Source: Rhizobium mayense
Lineage (GTDB): Bacteria > Pseudomonadota > Alphaproteobacteria > Rhizobiales > Rhizobiaceae
Reading direction: 5' to 3'
Assembly (NCBI RefSeq): GCF_030272705.1
Contig: NZ_JARFYM010000001.1
Location: 1 to 64,000 of the forward strand
DNA length: 64,000 nucleotides
The stretch's first letter is position 1. Every line of letters starts with the position of its first letter. Under the pieces are notes generated by a model that was not told the origin of the DNA, made no database searches, and saw nothing but the letters and a program-made list of their open reading frames with translations. Positions 18,046 through 27,791 of this stretch are shown here, piece after piece. The translations under genes and the position numbers were made by a program.

Positions 18046-19002
18046 TTACAGGCCGAGCTTGGACTTGGCCGCCGTGAGCCCATCTTTGCCGTCCTTGGTG
18101 GTGACGCCGGCGAGCCAGGGAGTGATCGCCGCCGGGTTGGCCTTGAGCCATTCCGTGGCCGCCACCTCAGGATCCTTGCCGTCGTTCAGGATCTTGCCCA
18201 TGATGTCGTTTTCCATCGGCAGCGAGAAGACGAGGTTTTTGACGAAGGCGCCGACATTCGGGCACTCCTGCAGGTATCCGGCCCGGACGTTGGTGTAGAC
18301 GGTCGCGCCGCCGAAATTCGGTCCGAAGATGTCGTCACCGCCGGTGAGATAGGTCATCTTGTAGGTGTTGTTCATGGGATGCGGGGCCCAGCCGAGGAAG
18401 ATAATCGGCTTGCCTTCCTTGTCGGCGCGCGAAACCTGCGCGAGCATGCCCTGCTCGGAGGATTCGACCACTTCGAAGCCCTTCAGGCCGAAGGTGTTCT
18501 TGTCGACCATGTCGATAACCAGGCGGTTGCCGTCATTGCCCGGCTCGATGCCGTAGATCTTGCCGTCGAGATCGTCCTTGTGGGCGGCGATATCCTTGAA
18601 ATCCTTGATGCCGAGCGCGGCTCCCTTTTCGTTGGTCGCCAGCGTGTACTTGGCGCCTTCCAGGTTGGCGCGAACGGTTTCGACCGACTTATCGGCCGCG
18701 AACGGCTTGATGTTCTCGGCCATGGAGGGCATCCAGTTGCCGAGGAAGACGTCGATGTCCTTGTTCTTCAACGATTGATAGGTCACCGGTACAGCGAGCA
18801 CCTTGATGTCGGTGTCGTAGCCGAGGGCCTTCAGAAGGATAGAGGCCGTCGCCGTGGTCGAAGTAATATCGGTCCAGCCCACATCGGCGAAATGCACGGT
18901 GCCACAGCTTGCCGCTTCAGCGGCGGAAGCGGTGGTCGCACCGAGCGTCAGCGCGGAGAGAGCTGAAGCGAAAGCAAATGCTGTAAAAGTCATTTTTATC
19001 AT
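18046..19002 (-). CDS. choX: Choline-binding protein ChoX
   Basis: Periplasmic substrate-binding protein of 318 aa with a signal peptide ending in TTASAAEA. The aromatic box described for Sinorhizobium ChoX is conserved at identical numbering: Trp43 in VGWTD, Trp90 in LGNWMP, Tyr119 in AKYT and Trp205 in LGWAPHP; Asp45 and Asn156, which contact the choline hydroxyl, are also present. That makes choline (rather than betaine) the expected ligand. It is the first gene of choXWV and diverges from tdk. The regulator (ChoR-type repressor in other species) is not in the window. Confidence 0.95.
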   Translation of the reverse strand: MIKMTFTAFAFASALSALTLGATTASAAEAASCGTVHFADVGWTDITSTTATASILLKALGYDTDIKVLAVPVTYQSLKNKDIDVFLGNWMPSMAENIKPFAADKSVETVRANLEGAKYTLATNEKGAALGIKDFKDIAAHKDDLDGKIYGIEPGNDGNRLVIDMVDKNTFGLKGFEVVESSEQGMLAQVSRADKEGKPIIFLGWAPHPMNNTYKMTYLTGGDDIFGPNFGGATVYTNVRAGYLQECPNVGAFVKNLVFSLPMENDIMGKILNDGKDPEVAATEWLKANPAAITPWLAGVTTKDGKDGLTAAKSKLGL

Positions 19003-19234
19003 TGTGTAACTCCCAGTCTAGCGTTCCCAAGCAACCACCAATAACTGACATTTTCAAGCGACCTCAGTGTATTTGCGCCGGTTTGCAGGGGGTGATTGCG
19101 ACTTCTGCATTTTCCGGCCGAATGTGCCAGTCGATCTTGTCCCGCAGGCAGCCCCTCGCAATTCCTGTGGTTTTCGTCCACGGCGTCTTTCCTTCCGGCA
19201 ACGGAGCACCCATGAAGCGCTCAAGGAGAATATC

Positions 19235-19816
19235 ATGGCCAAGCTCTACTTCCACTATTCGACGATGAATGCCGGCAAGTCGACCATGCTGCTGCAGGCC
19301 GCTTACAACTATCAGGAACGCGGCATGCGCACGGTTGCCTTCATCGCGGCGCTCGATGATCGCGCCGGTCGTGGCAAGATCGCTTCGCGCATCGGCCTAG
19401 AGATGGCCGCTTCACCCTTCGACGAGTCGGACGATCTGTTTGCGATGGTGGATAATCTGCATGTGGGGGATCCGCTTGCCTGCGTCTTTGTCGACGAGGC
19501 GCAGTTTCTGTCGCGCGAGCAGGTTTGGCAGCTTGCCCACATCGTCGATCGCCTTAGTGTGCCGGTCATGGCTTATGGCCTGCGCACCGATTTTCAAGGC
19601 AAGCTGTTTCCGGGCTCGCAGGAACTTTTGACGATTGCCGACGAGATGCGTGAAGTCCGGACGATCTGCCATTGCGGCCGCAAGGCGACGATGCTGGTGC
19701 GCCTGGATGGGCGGGGCAAGGTGGTGCACGAGGGCGCGCAGATCGAGATCGGCGGCAGCGACAAATATGTTTCGCTCTGCCGTCGTCACTGGGAGGAGGC
19801 GATGGCTGGCGATTGA
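19235..19816 (+). CDS. tdk: Thymidine kinase
   Basis: Cytoplasmic TK1-type thymidine kinase of 193 aa that phosphorylates thymidine in pyrimidine salvage. The P-loop is MNAGKST (residues 11-17), the catalytic region is CVFVDEAQFL, and the lasso/zinc part has ICHCGRKA with a later CRRHW. The ATG at 19235 has AAGGAG upstream; the frame is open further upstream but those residues are not TK-like. It diverges from choX and is followed by the cytochrome c gene after 91 bases. Confidence 0.93.
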   Translation: MAKLYFHYSTMNAGKSTMLLQAAYNYQERGMRTVAFIAALDDRAGRGKIASRIGLEMAASPFDESDDLFAMVDNLHVGDPLACVFVDEAQFLSREQVWQLAHIVDRLSVPVMAYGLRTDFQGKLFPGSQELLTIADEMREVRTICHCGRKATMLVRLDGRGKVVHEGAQIEIGGSDKYVSLCRRHWEEAMAGD

Positions 19817-19907
19817 GGTGCCCGCGGCATTGCGTCATCCGGCAGGCGGCGGCGAACTTCTCTATGGTTGCGGCAGGGGATCGCTAGATGTCCGATCGGG
19901 AGGAACT

Positions 19908-20294
19908 ATGAAATTGGGTTGTCTGGCGGCCGCAGCCGCCGTTCTTTTGCCGGCCTCCGCTGCGCTTGCCGACGGAGACGCAGCTACCGGGGCGGCAGTC
20001 TTCAAGAAATGTGCCGTCTGCCACACGGCGACCGAGCATGAAAACCATGTGGGGCCTTCGCTGATGGGCGTGGTCGGTCGCCCCGTCGCCTCTGTGCCGG
20101 ACTACAATTATTCGCCGGCGATGAAAGCATTCGGCGCCGACGGCAAAGTCTGGGACGAGGCGCTGCTGCGAAAGTACCTGCCCAGTCCGCAATTCCTGGT
20201 GAAGGGCACGAAGATGACTTTCCCTGGTTTGAAGAGCGACAAGGATCTCGACAATCTGATCGCCTATCTCAAGAGCCCGGCTGTCGCGAAGTAA
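19908..20294 (+). CDS. Periplasmic class I cytochrome c
   Basis: Small soluble cytochrome of 128 aa. A signal peptide covers residues 1-21 (ending SAALA), haem attaches at CAVCH (Cys35, Cys38, His39), and the distal Met ligand is probably Met103 in KGTKMTFPG. The spacing and the HVGPSLMGVVGRP segment match mitochondrial-like cytochromes c2/c550 of alphaproteobacteria. GGAGG lies just before the ATG. It would carry electrons between the bc1 complex and oxidases or periplasmic enzymes; the partner is unknown. Confidence 0.9.
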   Translation: MKLGCLAAAAAVLLPASAALADGDAATGAAVFKKCAVCHTATEHENHVGPSLMGVVGRPVASVPDYNYSPAMKAFGADGKVWDEALLRKYLPSPQFLVKGTKMTFPGLKSDKDLDNLIAYLKSPAVAK

Positions 20295-20375
20295 AGCAGG
20301 TTTATACGGTCGGGCATTTTCTTTGCGCATTTAAGCGGTTAGTCTCGCCAAAGACGGCAACTGAGAGATGCTTTC

Positions 20376-21398
20376 ATGGCAAAGGTCCACTCCTTCGACG
20401 GCGAGATCGACAAGGCGCGGGTGACGCTCGACAATGCGATCAAGGGCATGGATGCGGCCAATGCTGGGCTCGGCCGTCACACCAAGAGCGACGGACGTCT
20501 CGACGCTATCAATTTCCCGGTAGAAGAGGCGCTGGTGCGCGAGACGATCGAGTTGCTCGACCACTGGAAGGCCCTGAGCCTGTCGTTGGTGAAAGAGCTC
20601 GATCTGGTAACCGCAACTGCAGATTTACAGCACCGGCGGCTGTTCGACGAGAAGGCCGGGATCGACGCATCGGGAGGGCTGGGGCGCAGGATCGGGCAGG
20701 GCCATGCCAAACCGGCGTCGATCGCGGCTGATATCGAGGTGGCGCTGGCCGCATCGGCTTCCCTCGATGCGCAGTTCAAGAGCGCCCGTTCGGCCTTGGT
20801 TCGATCCTTTCGCGATTGTGAGACGCATCTGGAGCGCATCATCGAGCGGCGGCGTCATATTGATTTCGATATCGAGCAAGCGCAGCGCCAGGCCGATGCC
20901 TTAATTCCGAGAATTGCCGACCGGCGCAGCAGTATCCCTTCGGCTCACGACGCGGGCTCGCGATCCGAATTGGAGGCCGAATATCACAGACTGCTTGCCG
21001 AACGGGAGGATCTCCGTGGGCAGGAGCGAGCCTTGCAGCCAGGCAGAGCGGCGCTACAGCGGCTCATCGATATCTACGAGGAACTGGCTGACGTCCAGAA
21101 CGCGAAAATCGCCGCGGTCAACACGATGACAGGCAAGCTCACTGTCGATATCGAGCAGCGGATTGCCTTGCTGAAGGCCGTAATGTCCGAAGCCGAGCCA
21201 GCTCTGCCCGTCACCGAAAGATCAGCGCCGGTCGCCGCACTGATTGCGACCTTCGAGGCGAATGTGCTGGCGGGCCATGATCTCGCAGCGCGCAAGGCCC
21301 GTGCCGACGATATCTTTACGCGGCGGTTGGACCCGCGTCCGCCGGCTGCGCCGGCGACAATGATCGAGCCGCCGACGGAGACCGAGCCGGAGACATGA
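20376..21398 (+). CDS. Unrecognised coiled-coil protein
   Basis: Hypothetical protein of 340 aa that I do not recognise. It has no signal peptide or membrane segment. Two stretches rich in charged residues with regular spacing, about 135-175 (CETHLERIIERRRHIDFDIE) and 205-275, look like coiled coil. The C-terminus is Pro/Glu-rich (PPAAPATMIEPPTETEPET). Codon use and start context (ATG at 20376, weak GAGAG upstream) look normal for the region. It lies 195 bases before the DUF2333 gene on the same strand; a functional link is possible but unproven. Confidence 0.6.
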   Translation: MAKVHSFDGEIDKARVTLDNAIKGMDAANAGLGRHTKSDGRLDAINFPVEEALVRETIELLDHWKALSLSLVKELDLVTATADLQHRRLFDEKAGIDASGGLGRRIGQGHAKPASIAADIEVALAASASLDAQFKSARSALVRSFRDCETHLERIIERRRHIDFDIEQAQRQADALIPRIADRRSSIPSAHDAGSRSELEAEYHRLLAEREDLRGQERALQPGRAALQRLIDIYEELADVQNAKIAAVNTMTGKLTVDIEQRIALLKAVMSEAEPALPVTERSAPVAALIATFEANVLAGHDLAARKARADDIFTRRLDPRPPAAPATMIEPPTETEPET

Positions 21399-21593
21399 TC
21401 GTTGTCCAAAAATTGAAAAAGGACAACAACCGGTTGCTGTCTCCACAGGGAACACATATCTGCTGGAACGAGAATAGCCGTACGCTGCCTATAGTCCGAA
21501 AATCCGGATCGGTTTTCGAACTATACGCGGATTCGAGGTGTACTGCGCCCCTTGCTCGTCAGACGGACGTGCGGCGCAGCAAAGGAGAGGTTC

Positions 21594-22733
21594 ATGCTTG
21601 ATTCGATCACTGCGTTCTTCAGGCGGATCGGCCGTGCCATAGCGCGCGGCTTCGGGCTTCTCGTCGTTTGGATAGTCTGGCCCTTTCTTGCCGCTCACGG
21701 CTGGTACCGGCAACGCAATTGGATGATCAAGCTGCCGATCGCCGCTTTCCTTGCACTGATCGCAACGCTCTACGTCTATTTTATCTGGCAGACGCAGGCC
21801 TGGAGCGGCTTCGACGCCAATTATCCCGATGTCTATAAGTTTGCGAGCCGCAAAGTCGGGGCAGGGCAAGAGCTGCCGGCGACGGATGGGCAGCAGGCGG
21901 CAGCGAGTGCGCCGAAAACCTGCCAGACCTCAGGGATCGTCGATGTCACCGCCGATCTTATCGATTTCAACGTCAACCAGAATGCCTGGATCTCCTCGAT
22001 GCTGCTCTTCAAGCTCGGATTCTTCGGCATCAGCTGGGACGACACGCCCTTCCTCGACAACAAGGCGGCTTTTCAGCGTGGCGTGAACCAGGCGGTGCGG
22101 CGCACGGCGGTGGAATTGGTCGATACGCTCGGGCGCGTGCGCGGCACATCCGGCATCAACAGCGACCTGCAGAGCGCCCGTGGCAATCTGCAATTCGACG
22201 AAACGAGCTGGTATTTCGGCCTGCGCCCCTTTGGTCCGAAGACGCCGACGCCCAGCTATTATCGCGCTGCAATCGGCAGCCTGCGCAAGTTCAACACCGA
22301 TCTCGGGGCCTGCAATGCGGTTTTCGACAGCCGTGCGGACAACCTGCTGCAATTCATCGATCGTGTCGCCAACGATCTCGGCAGCACGTCGGATATTCTG
22401 GCGGAGCGATCGGAGAACCACAATTACGGCTGGTTCGACATGCGCGCCGACGACCGCTTCTGGTTCGCCTATGGCCAGCTCTACGGCTATTACAGCATCC
22501 TGAGCGCCGTCGGCGCCGATTTCCAACAGGTCATCGCCGAGCGCAATCTCGGCACGCTCTGGACTGGCACCATGAGGCAGTTGCAGGCCGCTTTGCGGAT
22601 CCAGCCTTTCATCATCTCGAATGGGCGCGAAGACGGTTGGATCATGCCCAGCCATCTCGCAACGATGGGTTTCTATATTTTGCGCGTACGCTCGAATCTG
22701 GTGGAAATGCGCACTGTTCTCGGTGGCCGTTAG
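21594..22733 (+). CDS. DUF2333 inner-membrane protein
   Basis: Protein of 379 aa with one clear membrane helix at residues about 43-66 (KLPIAAFLALIATLYVYFIW), preceded by basic cytoplasmic residues, and a large periplasmic part. The periplasmic region (VDVTADLIDFNVNQNAWISS, WDDTPFLDNKAAFQRG, ETSWYFG and FDMRADDRFWFAYGQLYGYY) matches the DUF2333 family as I remember it; its function is unknown. I chose the ATG at 21594 because AAAGGAGAGG lies upstream. Confidence 0.78.
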   Translation: MLDSITAFFRRIGRAIARGFGLLVVWIVWPFLAAHGWYRQRNWMIKLPIAAFLALIATLYVYFIWQTQAWSGFDANYPDVYKFASRKVGAGQELPATDGQQAAASAPKTCQTSGIVDVTADLIDFNVNQNAWISSMLLFKLGFFGISWDDTPFLDNKAAFQRGVNQAVRRTAVELVDTLGRVRGTSGINSDLQSARGNLQFDETSWYFGLRPFGPKTPTPSYYRAAIGSLRKFNTDLGACNAVFDSRADNLLQFIDRVANDLGSTSDILAERSENHNYGWFDMRADDRFWFAYGQLYGYYSILSAVGADFQQVIAERNLGTLWTGTMRQLQAALRIQPFIISNGREDGWIMPSHLATMGFYILRVRSNLVEMRTVLGGR

Positions 22734-22831
22734 GGCAGGGCGATCGTGCGGGGAGATCAGTCGCGCGACGCGCGGCCGCTTAAGGTCGACACAAGGCCAC
22801 CGAACTGACGATTAGGCGCTTGATAAAACGA

Positions 22832-23563
22832 TTAACTGATCAGTTTCAGACGGATGGCTTTGGCGACCAACTGTGTCCGATTAACGCAATCGAGCTTCCT
22901 GATTGCGTTGGTCATATAGGCGTTGACCGTATGATCGGAGAGAGAAAGGATCTGGCCGATTTCAACCGAGGTCTTGCCTTGCGCCGTCCACCGAACCACC
23001 TCGAGCTCCCGAGTTGAAAGCATATGCGGTACGGAACCGTCGTTGCGTCGGATGCAATTGTAGGTGTCGAGGCCCTGCAGCATGATCATGGTGAGCTCGT
23101 TGAGCTCGCTCTGGCCCAGGCTGCTACGGTTACCCATGAACCAGAAGACGAGACGCTGTCCGTCCGAGGAATTGACGGGAATGACAACGCCCATCGGGCA
23201 ATTGTGGTTGATCAAGAGCGTGCGCAGCTCGCGGGGCGGCTCTATGTCATGGGCTGCACTTTTTTCCAACAGATGCCACGGGCGCGGCATCACCGAGTCC
23301 CGCACGCGCATCAGCATGGGGCAACGGCGAAGCAGCTGCTGACGGTCGAAATCACGCAGAAACTGAGCGGGTATCGAGCCTTCAATGACCAGCGGCGTCA
23401 GAAGGGAATCTTCGGAAACTGGTGCGCTCATGAGCGCCGCGTGGCTGAAGCCGAAAGCGGAGCTCGTACGCTCCAAAGCCTGCGCGAAAGCCATTTGCGT
23501 CCGGGCTGTAGCCAAGTCGGCGGAAAGCAGCAGTTGTCTCTCGGCGGTGATAATATAGGACAT
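22832..23563 (-). CDS. LuxR-family transcriptional regulator
   Basis: Regulator of 243 aa (249 if an in-frame GTG at 23581 is used). The N-terminal half looks like an autoinducer-binding domain (FGFSHAALMSAP, MGVVIPVNSSDGQRLVFWFMG), and the C-terminal GerE helix-turn-helix is LSTRELEVVRWTAQGKTSVE followed by SDHTVNAYMTNAIRKLDC. No luxI gene is nearby, so it may be a solo LuxR, or a relative of the VisN/VisR or ExpR regulators. The acyl-homoserine-lactone residues of TraR-type proteins are not all evident. The ribosome site is weak. Confidence 0.8.
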   Translation of the reverse strand: MSYIITAERQLLLSADLATARTQMAFAQALERTSSAFGFSHAALMSAPVSEDSLLTPLVIEGSIPAQFLRDFDRQQLLRRCPMLMRVRDSVMPRPWHLLEKSAAHDIEPPRELRTLLINHNCPMGVVIPVNSSDGQRLVFWFMGNRSSLGQSELNELTMIMLQGLDTYNCIRRNDGSVPHMLSTRELEVVRWTAQGKTSVEIGQILSLSDHTVNAYMTNAIRKLDCVNRTQLVAKAIRLKLIS

Positions 23564-23770
23564 TTGGATATAAGCGCCCACAGCGTGTTACCGCTATCAA
23601 ATACCGGATTTGCGGGCGAATGCTAGAGACAAATTTGCGACACCAATCAGAAATAATTCCATTTTCATATGTTTTAATATGGTAAAGTTCTGATTTGTAT
23701 TACTTTTCCGAAATGTGACTTACACGGGCAGAAATGTTGTTCCCTTGACTTCCTCCATTACGGCATATGT

Positions 23771-24110
23771 ATGCGTCTCGCGCACGCCGGGAAGGCGAAG
23801 GAGCTGCCTCGGGTCCTAGCCGATATCGCCGCTTCCGGCTACGGTCTGACGCTTGGCGTCCATAGTCGCATCGAAACGACGATCAAGACCGTCACTGAAG
23901 CGCTCGATACCGGTAACGTTTATGTCAACCGCAATATAATCGGCGCTCTGGTCGGAACGCAGCCTTTCGGCGGCTCGGGGCTTTCCGGCACAGGCTTTAA
24001 GGCCGGCGGACCTGCCTATTTGCAGCGATTTGCACTTGAGCAGGTGATTTCGGTGAACACGGCGGGCCGCCGGCGGCAATGCCAGCCTGATCGCCATGGG
24101 CGACGACTGA
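23771..24110 (+). pseudogene. putA 3' remnant, truncated and frameshifted
   Basis: The reading frame encodes only the last part of the delta-1-pyrroline-5-carboxylate dehydrogenase domain of PutA: IAASGYGLTLGVHSRIETT, GNVYVNRNIIGALVG, QPFGGSGLSGTGFKAGGP and RFALEQVISVNTA. The N-terminal proline dehydrogenase domain and most of the aldehyde dehydrogenase domain are missing. After VNTA an extra G near 24064-24066 shifts the frame; removing it restores the expected AAGGNASLIAMGDD ending with a stop at 24108-24110. The gene is therefore dead. A full putA may exist elsewhere in the genome. Confidence 0.85.
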
Positions 24111-24145
24111 CGAGCGACTGTGAAAGCCCGCCTTGCGAAGGTCAA

Positions 24146-24181
24146 AAGTGATTGCTATCGGTCTTACCATAGCAATCGCTT
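24146..24181. terminator. Hairpin after the putA remnant
   Basis: Thirteen-base stem, AAGTGATTGCTAT with ATAGCAATCGCTT (one G-U pair), plus an inner GGT/ACC pairing. It stands right behind the putA remnant and probably was the terminator of the intact putA gene. The T-run is weak on the plus strand and better (TTTT) on the minus strand. Confidence 0.55.
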
Positions 24182-24196
24182 GCAGGCCTTTATTGC

Positions 24197-25174
24197 ATGA
24201 CCTTTCGTATCTTTCCGCAGCGTGCCGCGCGGTGTTGCCAACGGACCTTGTGGTTCCTGACGACAGTTCTTCTTCTGTTGCTTTCCTTCACGTCCGCTGA
24301 CGCTTCCGGTTCTGATGTCGGTCAGCCCATGGAATTCCTGTTGGTGCATGGTGACATGGCTTGGTGCCGCGCCGGCAACAGCTGTCCGGACTGGATCTCA
24401 GCCGAAGGGCAGATCATGGCGGATTCGCCGAAGAAGTTGCAAAAGCTGCTGAAACGCCTCGGCGACAGGAAATTGCCGATCATCGTCAGTTCGCCGGGCG
24501 GCGATGTCCGGGCGGCAATCGAGATGGCCTATACCATCCGCAAGCGGGAACTTCCCATCGCGGTCGGCAGGACGCGCTCGCGCGATTGTCCCTATGCCGA
24601 GCCGATCTGTTCGGCTGCCCGCGCAAAGGATGGCTCCATCAAGGGCGAGACCTATTCATTCGGCGCCATCTGTTTTTCGGCCTGTCCGCTGTTTTTTGCC
24701 GGCGGCGTCGAGCGCGTTTCCAGCCCCTTCGCACTCCTCGGCGTGCATCAGATCACCACGACCTACAGTGAAGTGCGCGTTCAGTATCGCACCGAATATG
24801 AAACGGTGAATGGCAGGCGAAAGATCCTTTCCAAGCGTGAGGTCGGGCGCAAATTCGTTGGTAAGCACGACACGACCAAGCTTGATAAGCAACAGAAGGC
24901 GAGGCTTGTCGCCTTCCTGAAGGAGATGGGCATCGACAAATCCCTTGTCGATCTGATGCTCGGTACTCAGCCGACCTCTATCCATCTGATCGCGCAGATG
25001 GATGCGCTGAAGCTGAATTTGACGACGGAGCTTGCCGCAGCCGACCAGCTCGTTGCCGCGAGAAACTGCAAGGACAAACAACCGATTGCCGAGTGCGCTG
25101 CGCCACCGCCGGCCTCCGCGGAGCCAGCCTCTGTCGCGCCGACTTCCGATGCGCCGGCGATCGTCGGCGAATAG
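24197..25174 (+). CDS. Periplasmic ClpP/crotonase-fold protein (COG3904-like)
   Basis: Secreted protein of 325 aa. A basic N-terminus and hydrophobic segment (TLWFLTTVLLLLLSFTSADA) form a signal peptide or anchor. The core has PIIVSSPGGDVRAAIEMAYT and ICFSACPLFFAGGVERVSS, the layout of ClpP/SppA-like serine peptidases, with Ser in the FSACP motif where the nucleophile would be and GVHQI downstream for the His. The tail is Pro/Ala/Ser-rich. Such COG3904 proteins are conserved in alphaproteobacteria without a known substrate. No ClpX-like or signal-peptide peptidase partner is adjacent. Confidence 0.7.
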   Translation: MTFRIFPQRAARCCQRTLWFLTTVLLLLLSFTSADASGSDVGQPMEFLLVHGDMAWCRAGNSCPDWISAEGQIMADSPKKLQKLLKRLGDRKLPIIVSSPGGDVRAAIEMAYTIRKRELPIAVGRTRSRDCPYAEPICSAARAKDGSIKGETYSFGAICFSACPLFFAGGVERVSSPFALLGVHQITTTYSEVRVQYRTEYETVNGRRKILSKREVGRKFVGKHDTTKLDKQQKARLVAFLKEMGIDKSLVDLMLGTQPTSIHLIAQMDALKLNLTTELAAADQLVAARNCKDKQPIAECAAPPPASAEPASVAPTSDAPAIVGE

Positions 25175-25189
25175 TTGCGCTTTCGGACC

Positions 25190-25702
25190 TCAGGCGTCCT
25201 TGCTTTTGGCTTTAGACATGATGATCCTTTCCAGAAAGCCAAGCAGGAGCGCAGAGACGACGAAGGCCAGATGCATCATGGTCAGCCACATCAGCTTGGC
25301 GTTCTCGTATTGGGTGGCGTTGAGGAACACCTGCAGCAGGTGGATCGACGAAATGGCGACGATCGAGGAGGCAACCTTGATCTTCAGGCTGCCGGAATCG
25401 AGCTTGCCGAGAAAGGAGACTTCGTCATCGGCCTCGTCGAAGCGGCTGACGAAATTTTCGTAACCCGAAATCATCACCATGACGATGAGACTAGCCACCA
25501 GCGCCGCATCGATGAGGCCGAGGATCGCGAGAATCATGTCCGCTTCCTCATATTGGAAGACGCCCGCTACGACCTTCAGGAATTTGTAGCCGAACGAGAC
25601 GGCATAGATTGCGAGTGCGGCCGCGAGGCCCAGATAGAAGACGACCAAAATCCAGCGGCTGGAGAGAATGATGCGCTCGACCAGCAATTCCAGGGACTTC
25701 AT
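25190..25702 (-). CDS. YqhA/UPF0114 family membrane protein
   Basis: Integral membrane protein of 170 aa with three to four helices: [40 protein letters not shown], and two C-terminal ones. The sequence [18 protein letters not shown] is characteristic of UPF0114 (YqhA). Function is unknown. It converges with the COG3904-like gene and diverges from fhs. Confidence 0.88.
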   Translation of the reverse strand: MKSLELLVERIILSSRWILVVFYLGLAAALAIYAVSFGYKFLKVVAGVFQYEEADMILAILGLIDAALVASLIVMVMISGYENFVSRFDEADDEVSFLGKLDSGSLKIKVASSIVAISSIHLLQVFLNATQYENAKLMWLTMMHLAFVVSALLLGFLERIIMSKAKSKDA

Positions 25703-25878
25703 GTCTCATCCTTTTTCGTTCATCCTGCAGCCACTCCGCGAAAATAAGTGCGCGTCCGCCCTGGGGCAAGACCGGACAGTTTCAGGGAGAACTGCAATCT
25801 GCAGCTATTCACAGTCGATATTTATTGGGTTATCCCGGCAGGATGAATGCCTCCATGTTCAGGGCGGGAACGGGTCTG

Positions 25879-27558
25879 ATGTCAGCGGTGAAATCCGATA
25901 TAGAAATCGCGCGGGCCGCGAAGAAATTGCCGATCGTCGAGATCGGCGCAAAGCTCGGCATTCCGGCCGAAGATCTGGCGCCTTATGGGCATGACAAGGC
26001 GAAAATCGGCGCTCATTTCATTGCGGCACAGAAAGATAAGAAGGACGGCAAGCTGATCCTCGTCACGGCCATCAACCCGACGCCGGCCGGCGAGGGGAAG
26101 ACGACCACGACCGTTGGCCTTGGCGATGGGCTGAACCGGATCGGCAAGAGGGCGATTGTCTGCGTGCGCGAGGCTTCGCTCGGCCCCTGCTTTGGTGTCA
26201 AGGGTGGAGCGGCGGGTGGCGGCTATGCGCAGGTCATTCCGATGGAAGACATCAACCTGCATTTCACCGGCGATTTCCACGCGGTCACCTCGGCGCACAA
26301 TCTTTTGGCGGCGCTGATCGACAATCACATCTACTGGGGCAACGAGCAGAATATTGATGTCCGCCGCATCACCTGGCGGCGCGCCATGGACATGAACGAC
26401 CGCGCACTGCGCGATATCGTCGCCTCGCTCGGCGGGGTAGCCAACGGTTTTCCGCGTGAGGGCGGCTTCGACATCACCGTCGCGTCCGAAGTCATGGCGA
26501 TCCTCTGCCTGGCCTCCGATCTGGAGGACCTGGAAAAGCGGCTTGGCAACATCATCATCGGCTATCGCCGCGACCGCACGCCGGTTTATGCCCGCGATCT
26601 CAAGGCTGACGGCGCCATGGCGGTACTGCTCAAGGACGCGATGCAGCCGAACCTGGTACAGACTCTGGAGAACAATCCGGCCTTGGTGCATGGCGGCCCC
26701 TTCGCCAACATCGCCCATGGCTGCAATTCGGTGATCGCCACACGCACGGCGCTGAAACTTGGCGACTACGTCGTGACCGAAGCTGGCTTCGGCGCCGATC
26801 TCGGGGCGGAAAAATTCTTTGACATCAAGTGCCGCAAGGCCGGTCTCTCACCGGATGCAGCCGTTATCGTCGCGACGGTAAGGGCGCTGAAAATGAACGG
26901 CGGCGTCAAGCAGGACGATCTCGGCCAGGAAAATGTCGCAGCCCTGGTAAAGGGCTGCGCCAATCTCGGCCGGCATGTCGCCAATGTCCGCAAATTCGGC
27001 GTGCCCGTCGTCGTTGCCATCAATCACTTCATCTCGGATACGGATGCCGAGATCGAGGCGCTGAAGAATTATGTGGCGCGGCTCGGCGCCGAGGCGATCC
27101 TCTGCCGCCACTGGGCGGAGGGCTCCGCGGGGATCGAAGAACTTGCCTATAAGGTGGTCGAGCTTGCCGAATCCGGCCAGGCGAAGTTCCAGCCGCTTTA
27201 TCCCGACAATCTCTCCTTGCTCGAAAAGATCGAGATCGTCGCCTCAAAGATCTATCACGCCGGCGAAGTGACCGCTGACAAGGCCGTGCGCGACCAATTG
27301 CGCTCCTGGGAGGATCAGGGCTACGGCCATTTGCCGGTCTGCATGGCGAAGACGCAATATTCCTTCTCGACGGATCCGAACGTTCGTGGCGCGCCGGAAG
27401 GGCACATAGTGCCGGTTCGCGAGGTACGCCTTTCCGCCGGCGCCGGCTTCGTCGTCGCCATTACCGGCGAGATCATGACCATGCCGGGCCTGCCGAAATC
27501 CCCAGCGGCAGAACGGATTTTCCTGAATGATCAGGGATACATCGAGGGATTGTTTTAA
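25879..27558 (+). CDS. fhs: Formate-tetrahydrofolate ligase
   Basis: ATP-dependent enzyme that makes 10-formyltetrahydrofolate from formate and THF, 559 aa, the usual family length. The nucleotide-binding motif is [16 protein letters not shown], and the following [18 protein letters not shown] and [17 protein letters not shown] are diagnostic. The ATG at 25879 gives the standard N-terminus [19 protein letters not shown]; upstream in-frame ATGs at 25825 and 25843 would add residues not expected in the family. The gene is monocistronic and ends just before the broken toxin gene. Confidence 0.93.
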   Translation: MSAVKSDIEIARAAKKLPIVEIGAKLGIPAEDLAPYGHDKAKIGAHFIAAQKDKKDGKLILVTAINPTPAGEGKTTTTVGLGDGLNRIGKRAIVCVREASLGPCFGVKGGAAGGGYAQVIPMEDINLHFTGDFHAVTSAHNLLAALIDNHIYWGNEQNIDVRRITWRRAMDMNDRALRDIVASLGGVANGFPREGGFDITVASEVMAILCLASDLEDLEKRLGNIIIGYRRDRTPVYARDLKADGAMAVLLKDAMQPNLVQTLENNPALVHGGPFANIAHGCNSVIATRTALKLGDYVVTEAGFGADLGAEKFFDIKCRKAGLSPDAAVIVATVRALKMNGGVKQDDLGQENVAALVKGCANLGRHVANVRKFGVPVVVAINHFISDTDAEIEALKNYVARLGAEAILCRHWAEGSAGIEELAYKVVELAESGQAKFQPLYPDNLSLLEKIEIVASKIYHAGEVTADKAVRDQLRSWEDQGYGHLPVCMAKTQYSFSTDPNVRGAPEGHIVPVREVRLSAGAGFVVAITGEIMTMPGLPKSPAAERIFLNDQGYIEGLF

Positions 27559-27594
27559 GTTCTGATTCCAGTGCAGCCATCTTGGCGCCACGGG

Positions 27595-27791
27595 TCAGAA
27601 CCTTGCTGGCCAGCGTTGAGATGTGTGCATGACGGTCAGGACTTCGAGCGTTTGTTCCGTCGCGCGGTAGACGAGAACGTAAGGGAAGTCGACGAGCACC
27701 AGCTCCCTTGTACTGGCTATGCGCCCGACCTTCCCTTGGGCCGGAAAATCGCAAAGTGCGCTCTTCTGCTCCAAACCGGTCGTAGCGTCAT
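27595..27791 (-). pseudogene. RelE/ParE toxin with internal deletion
   Basis: An ATG at 27791 overlaps the antitoxin stop (ATGA), and the first residues, MTLRPVWSRRA, look like the start of a RelE/ParE toxin. The frame then fails (stop after 24 codons). In another frame the typical C-terminal half follows: GKVGRIASTRELVLVDFPYV, LVYRATEQTLEVLTVMHTSQ and RWP. The region is 197 bases, against about 290 expected, so roughly 90 bases of the middle are lost and the frame is shifted. The toxin should be inactive. Confidence 0.8.
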
